DNA of 12,570 nucleotides from Colwellia sp. Its GTDB lineage: Bacteria; Pseudomonadota; Gammaproteobacteria; Enterobacterales; Alteromonadaceae. Position numbers and translations under genes: made by a program. Below are positions 1 to 5,414 of this stretch, piece by piece. Every line of letters starts with the position of its first letter. The first letter of the stretch is position 1. A model generated the notes under the pieces. The model worked only from the letters and a program-made list of their open reading frames with translations. It was not told where the DNA came from and did no database searches. The stretch is taken from positions 22,179 to 34,748 of the forward strand of contig DPHE01000013.1 of the NCBI GenBank assembly GCA_003521815.1, written 5' to 3'.

Positions 1-7
1 AGATATA

Positions 8-77
8 TTTGAAAAGATATATTTAAAAACTTATTTTTGAAGGATTATGTTCGAAAGCTTATGTTTGAAATTAACCC
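8..77. repeat. 14-bp phased imperfect tandem repeat over the prfB start
   Basis: The hexamer TTTGAA or a one-base variant recurs at 8, 22 (TTTAAA), 36, 50 (TTCGAA) and 64, exactly 14 bases apart. Adjacent units resemble each other beyond the hexamer: bases 1-14 and 15-28 match at 13 of 14 positions, and 36-49 and 50-63 at 11 of 14. Units 36-49 and 50-63 both end in TTATG, so the second unit supplies the prfB start codon at 61 while the first supplies an out-of-frame ATG at 47. The array may continue upstream of the window. That it is a decayed tandem array is an inference. Confidence 0.6.
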
Positions 78-1159
78 CATAATAAATAAATTAAAAGAAA
101 TTCGCGAACGTGCTGACTTACTTCGGGGGTACCTTTGACTACGACGTTAAAGCTGAGCGTTTAGTTGAAGTGTCACGAGAGTTGGAATTACCCGATGTTT
201 GGAATGAACCTGAGCGGGCACAAGCGTTAGGTAAAGAGCGTAGTTCGCTTGAAGAAGTGGTTAATACCATCGTTGAATTAGAGATGGGTTGCGACGATAT
301 CGAAGGTTTAGTCGAATTAGCCGTTGAAGAAGAAGATCAAGAAACCTTTGATGATGCCCAAAGCGAGACTGATGCGTTAGATGCCATATTAGAAAAGCTT
401 GAATTTCGCCGTATGTTTAGTGGCGATCAAGATGCTAATAACAGTTATCTAGATATTCAATCAGGCTCAGGCGGCACAGAGGCACAAGATTGGGCTGAAA
501 TGTTAATGCGTATGTATTTACGTTGGGGCGAAGCACACGGTTTTAAAACCGAAGTCATTGAAGTCACGGGTGGTGATGTTGCAGGCATTAAAGGCTGTAC
601 CATTAAATATACGGGCGAATATGCTTATGGCTGGTTACGTACCGAGACGGGCGTGCACAGGTTAGTACGAAAGTCACCCTTTGACTCAAGTGGTCGTCGC
701 CATACTTCATTTGCTTCAGCGTTTATTTATCCTGAAATTGATGACAATATCGACATTGATATTAACCCGGCTGATTTACGTGTAGATACTTACCGTGCTT
801 CTGGTGCAGGTGGTCAACATGTAAATAAAACTGACTCTGCTATTCGTTTAACGCATATTCCTACGGGGGCGGTTGTTCAGTGTCAAAGTGATCGTTCACA
901 ACATAAAAACCGTGCTAGCGCGATGAAATTATTAAAAGCAAAATTGTTTGAGCTAGAGATACAAAAACAAAATGAAGACAAACAAGTACTTGAAGACGGA
1001 AAGTCGGATATCGGTTGGGGCAGTCAAATTCGCTCTTACGTATTAGATGATAGCCGTATTAAAGATTTAAGAACGGGTGTTGAAAATAGAAACACGCAAG
1101 CTGTATTAGACGGCGATTTAGATAAATTTTTAGAAGCTAGCCTTAAATCGGGTTTATAA
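61..1159 (+). CDS. prfB: Peptide chain release factor 2 (RF2), made by +1 programmed frameshift
   Basis: RF2 recognises UGA and UAA stop codons in the ribosomal A site and triggers peptide release. Translation starts at ATG 61 (MFEINPIINKLKE, matching the conserved RF2 N-terminus), reads 25 codons to CTT 133-135, meets in-frame TGA at 136-138, and continues in the +1 frame from GAC 137-139. The product is 365 aa, the same length as E. coli RF2. Visible motifs are the stop-codon-reading tripeptide SPF at residues 205-207 and the catalytic GGQ at 250-252, both at E. coli numbering. Residue 246 is Ala, the usual residue, rather than the Thr of E. coli K-12. A naive call starting at GTG 110 would lose the true N-terminus. 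The start has weak Shine-Dalgarno support: AAGGA at 40-44 is 16 bases away. lysS follows after 69 bases, as in E. coli. Confidence 0.97.
124..139 (+). promoter_or_regulatory. prfB: prfB autoregulatory +1 frameshift site
   Basis: The order is CGGGGG (124-129, internal Shine-Dalgarno-like), TAC, slippery CTT (133-135), TGA (136-138), C (139). In known prfB genes the SD-like element pairs with 16S rRNA, tRNA-Leu slips from CUU to UUU, and a UGA followed by C slows termination when RF2 is scarce, so RF2 controls its own synthesis. All parts are present with canonical spacing. The only departures from the E. coli site are C for A at the first SD-like base and TAC for TAT. Confidence 0.97.
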
Positions 1160-1184
1160 AACTATTTAACAAATATTCAACAAC

Positions 1185-1203
1185 TTTTCATAAATAATGA
1201 AAA
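1185..1203 (+). other. Hairpin in the prfB-lysS spacer
   Basis: TTTTCAT (1185-1191) and ATGAAAA (1197-1203) are perfectly complementary around a 5-base loop. No U-tract follows, so it is not a canonical terminator. It could protect mRNA ends or help processing between the cistrons, or be chance in AT-rich DNA. I see no other signal in the 69-base spacer; the lysS ribosome binding site is a weak GAGA near 1217. Confidence 0.35.
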
Positions 1204-1228
1204 ATCAAAGATAACCACGAGAAATAAA

Positions 1229-2803
1229 ATGACAGATAAAGCCAATAATACGCCCGTAGCACAAGATGAAAATAAACTTATTGCTGAGCGTCGTGTAAAA
1301 CTTGAAAAAATTCGCTCTAATTGTGATGCGAATGGTTTTCCTAACGATTTTAATCGTGAGCATTTAGCTGCAGATATTCAAGCTGAACATGGTGAAAAAA
1401 CTAAAGAAGAGCTTGAAGCGCTTCAGGTTACTTATGCTATTGCGGGTAGAGTTATGGCAAAACGTGGACCATTTTTAGTAATACAAGACTCATCAGGTCG
1501 TATTCAAGGCTATGCTGAAAAAACCGTGCAAAAAGAAATCCGGGCTAAATGGGGATCATTAGACATTGGTGATATTGTTGGTGTTAAAGGTGTTTTGCAT
1601 AAATCAGGTAAAGGTGATCTTTACGTGAATATGGACGAATACTCACTATTAACTAAGTCACTACGTCCATTACCAGAAAAATTCCACGGTTTATCAGACC
1701 AAGAAACTAAGTATCGTCAGCGTTACATTGATTTAATTATTAATGAAGATACTCGTAACACCTTTAAAATGCGTTCAAAAATTGTTGCCGGTATTCGTAA
1801 CTTTTTAACGCAGCGTGATTTCATGGAAGTTGAAACACCGATGCTACAAATCATACCAGGTGGCGCAACAGCTAAACCTTTTATGACGCACCATAATACC
1901 TTTGACCTTGATATGTATTTACGTATCGCTCCAGAACTTAATCTTAAGCGTTTAGTCGTTGGTGGTTTTGATCGTGTTTTTGAAATTAACCGTAGTTTTC
2001 GTAACGAAGGTATTTCAACACGCCATAATCCAGAGTTCACCATGATTGAATTCTACCAAGCTTATGCTGATTATCATGATCTAATGAATACTACGGAAGA
2101 AATGTTACGTACGATTGCGCAAGACGTATTAGGTACAACGACAATTCGTAATACAGTGAAAAATGCTGAAGGCGAAGTCGTAGAAGAAAAATTCTATGAT
2201 CTTGGTAAGCCGTTTGCTCGTTTATCAATGGTTGATGCTATCTTAACTTATGGTAAAGACCATCACGCAGCAGCGCAATTTGATGAAGTAGCACTACGTG
2301 ACCCAGAAAATAACTTTGACGCAATTAAAGCAATGGCGAAAGCCATTGGTGTTAAAGAAGGCGATGCGGCTAAAGTTTGGGGGCCTGGTAAGTATATTTG
2401 TGAAATTTTTGAAGAAGTGGCTGAACATTTATTAGATCAACCAACGTTCATTACTGAATACCCATGGGAAGTTTCACCACTAGCACGTCGTAACGATGAC
2501 AATCCATTTATTACTGACAGATTTGAATTTTTTGTTGGAGGTCGTGAATTGGCCAATGGTTTCTCTGAGCTTAACGATGCTGAAGATCAAGCTGCTCGTT
2601 TTAAGAAACAAGTAGAAGAAAAAGATGCCGGAGATGACGAAGCGATGCATTATGACGCTGATTATATCTGCGCTTTAGAATATGGTTTACCGCCAACGGC
2701 TGGTGAAGGTATTGGTATTGATCGATTAGTGATGTTATTTAGTGATTCACCAACGATTAAAGATGTTATTTTATTTCCTCATATGCGCCCTGAAGCAGAT
2801 TAA
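1229..2803 (+). CDS. lysS: Lysyl-tRNA synthetase, class II
   Basis: This cytoplasmic enzyme charges tRNA-Lys with lysine using ATP. The 524-aa product is slightly longer than E. coli LysS (505 aa). An N-terminal anticodon-binding OB fold lies at about residues 67-145. The class II catalytic core follows: motif 1 around 188-206 (GIRNFLTQRDFMEVETPML), motif 2 around 251-279 with RSFRNEG and RHNPEFTMIEFYQAY, and motif 3 at 492-504 with GIGIDRL. The lysine-specific GGATAKPF segment is at 211-218. The family assignment is firm. It lies 69 bases after prfB in the same direction, the conserved gammaproteobacterial prfB-lysS arrangement, and a terminator follows it. ATG 1229 is the first suitable start in frame with full homology. 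Confidence 0.97.
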   Translation: MTDKANNTPVAQDENKLIAERRVKLEKIRSNCDANGFPNDFNREHLAADIQAEHGEKTKEELEALQVTYAIAGRVMAKRGPFLVIQDSSGRIQGYAEKTVQKEIRAKWGSLDIGDIVGVKGVLHKSGKGDLYVNMDEYSLLTKSLRPLPEKFHGLSDQETKYRQRYIDLIINEDTRNTFKMRSKIVAGIRNFLTQRDFMEVETPMLQIIPGGATAKPFMTHHNTFDLDMYLRIAPELNLKRLVVGGFDRVFEINRSFRNEGISTRHNPEFTMIEFYQAYADYHDLMNTTEEMLRTIAQDVLGTTTIRNTVKNAEGEVVEEKFYDLGKPFARLSMVDAILTYGKDHHAAAQFDEVALRDPENNFDAIKAMAKAIGVKEGDAAKVWGPGKYICEIFEEVAEHLLDQPTFITEYPWEVSPLARRNDDNPFITDRFEFFVGGRELANGFSELNDAEDQAARFKKQVEEKDAGDDEAMHYDADYICALEYGLPPTAGEGIGIDRLVMLFSDSPTIKDVILFPHMRPEAD

Positions 2804-2854
2804 ACTCAAGGCGAAATACGTTAAATTACATTTACTGTAAAGCAAAGTTGTCAG

Positions 2855-2893
2855 AAGCTCATATGATTAAATCAATGAGCTTTTTTTTTTTTT
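2855..2893 (+). terminator. Rho-independent terminator after lysS
   Basis: AAGCTCAT (2855-2862) pairs perfectly with ATGAGCTT (2875-2882), and an inner TGAT/ATCA pairing can extend the stem past a bulged A. The right arm runs directly into a 13-T tract (2881-2893). It sits 52 bases after the lysS stop and should end the prfB-lysS transcript. Confidence 0.9.
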
Positions 2894-3126
2894 GCGTTTT
2901 CCTCTATTAATGTTGTTTCTTTTTAAATAGATTAAAAGCGGTCGAAAATAATAATAATCGCTTCTCTTTGGAAAATGCCCTGATTTCGTTAAATACTTAT
3001 TCGAAATTTTTTGCATCACTCTTAATATCTTTAGTTAAAAAACGATGAAGAGAAGAGGAGTAACAATTAAAACAATAAATTGGTCTAAGCGATAAATACT
3101 TAAAATAATAACAAAGAGAATTATCA
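2894..3126 (+). other. AT-rich leader of the transporter gene, no gene seen
   Basis: The lysS-transporter gap of 323 bases holds the lysS terminator and then this AT-rich stretch. It contains a 6-bp inverted repeat, ATTTCG (2983-2988) and CGAAAT (3002-3007), and a strong but orphan SD-like GAGGAG at 3055-3060. The actual ribosome binding site of the transporter is AAGAGAA at 3114-3120, six bases before its ATG. An in-frame TAA at 3109 excludes an upstream start. I cannot assign a -35/-10 pair with confidence. Confidence 0.5.
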
Positions 3127-4473
3127 ATGAGTACATCAAGAGGCGGCTTTAGTTCGCGTATCGGTTTTATTATGGCGGCGGCAGGCTCTGCTGTTGGTTT
3201 AGGTAATGTTTGGGGGTTTCCAACACAAACGGCTAGTAATGGCGGTGCAGCGTTTGTTTTAGTATATTTAGTACTGGCCTTTTGTTTAGCTTATCCTGCT
3301 TTCATGGCCGAGTTATTAATTGGTCGTTATGGGCAAGCTAATGCCGTAACGTCTATGCAAAAAATGTCACGTAATTTATGGCAAAAGCGCTTTGCGTTTA
3401 TTGTCGGTTTTAGCGGTATTATTTGTGCTTCACTTATTTTGAGTTTTTATGGCATTCTTGCCGGCTGGATGATGTCGTATGCGATTGAACCCATAACGAC
3501 AGTTTTAGGTTATAACCAAGCATCAAGCTGGCTTACTTCGCAATCAATTACTCGTAACTTACTCTTTACGGCGTTATTTATGATGCTTACTATTTCAATT
3601 ATTCGCCGAGGTGTTGAGAACGGTATTGAAAAGTGGTCTAAGCGGTTAATGCCAATGCTAATTGGGTTACTCATTTTACTCATTATTTATGTGTTTACTT
3701 TAGAGGGATCAAGAGAGGGTTTTTCTGCCTATTTAAACCCCGATATTTCCCGTGTATTTGATCCTGATTTACTTATTAATGCACTTGGTTCTGCATTCTT
3801 TTCTTTGTCCTTAGGTACCAGTGTTATGGTTATTTATGGCTCATATATTTCAAAGAAAGAAAACTTAGTCACCTTGGGTGCGCAAGTAACGTTAATTGAT
3901 GCGTCTATCGCTTTTTTAGCGGGTTTACTTATTATTCCTTCAATGTATGTTGCTCAAGCACGAGGTGTTGCTATTTTCGGTGACGACGGAAGTTTAATCT
4001 CTGGCCCTAATTTAGTCTTTGAGGTACTACCAACATTATTTAACGGCATGGGTGAGGTTGGCTTTTTTGTTAGTTTATGCTTTTTTGTTTTAATGTCTAT
4101 TGCTGCATTAACGTCAAGTATTTCTATGTTAGAAGGTCCTGTATCGTTTGTCGTTGAACGTCATAATATAGAGCGTAAAAAAGCAACAACATTTATTGGT
4201 TTTGGTATCTTTATAATAAGTACCTTAATCGTGCTTAATTTTGATCTGTTGTTTGGTTTTGTTATCAGTCTTTCTACTGTTTATGGGCAACCTTTAATTG
4301 CTATGCTTTGTTGTGTGTTTGTTGGTTGGATTTGGCAACGAAGTGACGTTTTAGCTGAAATAAAGCAAGGTAACGACGAGGTTGAATATGGATTGTTCTG
4401 GAAAATTTGGCCATGGTATACCAAGTTTGTTTGCCCAAGTACTATTGCAATAGTATTCTTTCATTCACTTTAG
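3127..4473 (+). CDS. Sodium-dependent transporter, neurotransmitter:sodium symporter (NSS/SNF) family
   Basis: This is an inner-membrane secondary transporter of the LeuT fold, expected to import an amino acid or related small solute with Na+. The 448-aa product is hydrophobic throughout, with about 11 predicted membrane segments. The first segment carries the NSS signature GSAVGLGNVWGFP at residues 20-32 and happens to share LeuT numbering: G20, A22, V23 and N27 match the sodium-site residues. Segment 6 has the unwound FFSLSLG motif. Segment 8 has ALTSSISM, whose TSS matches LeuT T354 and S355 of the second sodium site. Position 30 is Gly instead of the LeuT gate Arg, and LeuT Phe259 appears to be Thr. 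The substrate cannot be assigned. It is likely transcribed alone, with its own leader behind a terminator and a convergent neighbour downstream. Confidence 0.92.
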   Translation: MSTSRGGFSSRIGFIMAAAGSAVGLGNVWGFPTQTASNGGAAFVLVYLVLAFCLAYPAFMAELLIGRYGQANAVTSMQKMSRNLWQKRFAFIVGFSGIICASLILSFYGILAGWMMSYAIEPITTVLGYNQASSWLTSQSITRNLLFTALFMMLTISIIRRGVENGIEKWSKRLMPMLIGLLILLIIYVFTLEGSREGFSAYLNPDISRVFDPDLLINALGSAFFSLSLGTSVMVIYGSYISKKENLVTLGAQVTLIDASIAFLAGLLIIPSMYVAQARGVAIFGDDGSLISGPNLVFEVLPTLFNGMGEVGFFVSLCFFVLMSIAALTSSISMLEGPVSFVVERHNIERKKATTFIGFGIFIISTLIVLNFDLLFGFVISLSTVYGQPLIAMLCCVFVGWIWQRSDVLAEIKQGNDEVEYGLFWKIWPWYTKFVCPSTIAIVFFHSL

Positions 4474-4497
4474 AAGCCAACCCTTTAACCTAGAAAC

Positions 4498-4616
4498 CGT
4501 TCATCCTGAGTTGTTTCCGTTCGCACTGAGCGCGAAGTAGTCGAAGGGAGTACTGAATTATTGTTCGTTCATCCCGACTTCTCCGTCCTGAGCCTCTCCG
4601 CTCAGGGTGAGCGGGG
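4498..4616. repeat. GC-richer intergenic repeat element
   Basis: This stretch between two convergent genes is visibly GC-richer than its surroundings. CGTTCATCC occurs twice as direct repeats, at 4498-4506 and 4566-4574, each followed by related C/G-rich sequence. The first half contains CACTGAGCGCGAAG...GTCGAAGGG (4524-4548), with a TTCGC/GCGAA hairpin at 4520-4524 and 4532-4536. Variants of CTGAGC...GTCGAAGG are, from memory, common REP-like intergenic repeats in marine gammaproteobacteria. No transposase is nearby. Copy number in this genome cannot be seen from one window. Confidence 0.6.
4587..4616. terminator. Two competing GC-rich hairpins, possible bidirectional terminator
   Basis: CCTGAGC (4587-4593) pairs with GCTCAGG (4600-4606) around a 6-base loop. 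Alternatively CTCCGCTCA (4596-4604) pairs with TGAGCGGGG (4608-4616) around GGG, nine pairs with one G-U. The two forms share 4600-4604 and exclude each other. Neither is followed by a good U-tract, but the place, between gene ends at 4473 and 4645, suits transcription termination or insulation. Function is inferred. Confidence 0.35.
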
Positions 4617-4644
4617 TCTATTCATATTAACAGGATCTGGTTTT

Positions 4645-5334
4645 CTATTTTGGCCAATTTAACAACCAGGGTTGATCTAATTCCACTAGCTTATCTTTAA
4701 CGCTTTGATCTAAGTTATATTCACCCTCATCGCTAGGCAGAATGAATTGATACATTGTCCCTAAAAAACTAAAACGTAAAGCATAAGCATGTAAATAGCC
4801 TCTATCAGCAACTGAATTCGAGTTATATAAAGGATCACCAAGGATTGGAGCGCTTATACTACTTAACGCAACGCGCAGTTGATGTGTTTTACCCGAATGG
4901 GGTCTTAATAAATACAAACGTTGCTTATTGGAAACAGGGTAAGAAAAAAACTGGGTAATGGCTGGGTTATTCATAGTACGTAATAACTTAAACATACCAC
5001 GGCGACTTTTTGCCATATCACCTTTTATTAAACCTTGTTTTTTCGTCGGTTTTTTATCACTGATAGCGAGGTAGTATTTTTCAACGTGATGTTCTTCAAA
5101 TAGCTTGCCAAAAACTTGTGCGCTTTTAATGTTTTTGGCGAATAAGACTAAACCTGACGTCATTTTATCTAGTCTGTGTATCGGATAAAGTTCAGTAGTA
5201 TCAGCTTGTTTTATCATCTGTTTTTTTACTTGAGAAAATAACCCCGAACCTTGTAGATCTTCATCATGAAAATTAATCCCTGCATTCTTAGCGACAACAA
5301 CAAAATCGTCAGTTTGTGTAATAATTTTAAACAT
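4645..5334 (-). CDS. RluA-family RNA pseudouridine synthase (TIGR01621-like)
   Basis: The product would isomerise specific uridines in rRNA or tRNA to pseudouridine. At 229 aa it has the RluA-type catalytic core without an N-terminal S4 domain. The catalytic motif HRLDKMTSGL is at residues 53-62, with Asp56 the expected nucleophile, followed by the family's LVLFAKN strand. A C-terminal RPHSGKTHQLRVAL segment (the conserved R-x-HQ[LI]R motif) and GDPLY complete the core. The N-terminal FHDED and GLFSQVK residues resemble, from memory, the TIGR01621 subgroup; the target base is not known to me. The start is ATG at 5334-5332 with a weak CAGG upstream. It is convergent with the transporter and divergent from the M16 peptidase gene, 77 bases away, so it is probably monocistronic. 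Confidence 0.9.
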   Translation of the reverse strand: MFKIITQTDDFVVVAKNAGINFHDEDLQGSGLFSQVKKQMIKQADTTELYPIHRLDKMTSGLVLFAKNIKSAQVFGKLFEEHHVEKYYLAISDKKPTKKQGLIKGDMAKSRRGMFKLLRTMNNPAITQFFSYPVSNKQRLYLLRPHSGKTHQLRVALSSISAPILGDPLYNSNSVADRGYLHAYALRFSFLGTMYQFILPSDEGEYNLDQSVKDKLVELDQPWLLNWPK

Positions 5335-5361
5335 TTAAGTTAACCTGTTTTCATTTTACTT

Positions 5362-5373
5362 TGCTATGATAAT
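5362..5373 (+). promoter_or_regulatory. Possible extended -10 promoter of the M16 peptidase gene
   Basis: TGCTATGAT at 5362-5370 fits an extended -10 element (TGn followed by TATGAT, one mismatch to TATAAT). It would start transcription near 5377, about 35 bases before the coding start. No good -35 is visible at 16-18 bases, which extended -10 promoters can tolerate. It lies in the 77-base divergent spacer; I could not pick a minus-strand promoter there. Confidence 0.45.
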
Positions 5374-5400
5374 TCAATTAAACCATTTTACGCTAAATAC

Positions 5401-5414
5401 AGGATGTTATTTTG
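5401..5414 (+). promoter_or_regulatory. Ribosome binding site deciding a TTG start
   Basis: AGGA at 5401-5404 stands 7 bases before TTG 5412, which opens directly into a lipoprotein signal peptide. The ATG overlapping the AGGA (5404) runs only three codons before the TGA that overlaps this TTG, so it cannot be the start. Confidence 0.75.

Noticed and set aside
110..136. GTG start at 110 for release factor 2
   Set aside because: It only bypasses the in-frame TGA. The conserved N-terminus from ATG 61 and the complete frameshift site show the real arrangement.
1723..2043. 106-aa minus-strand frame inside lysS
   Set aside because: It lies opposite the conserved catalytic core of lysyl-tRNA synthetase and has no independent support.
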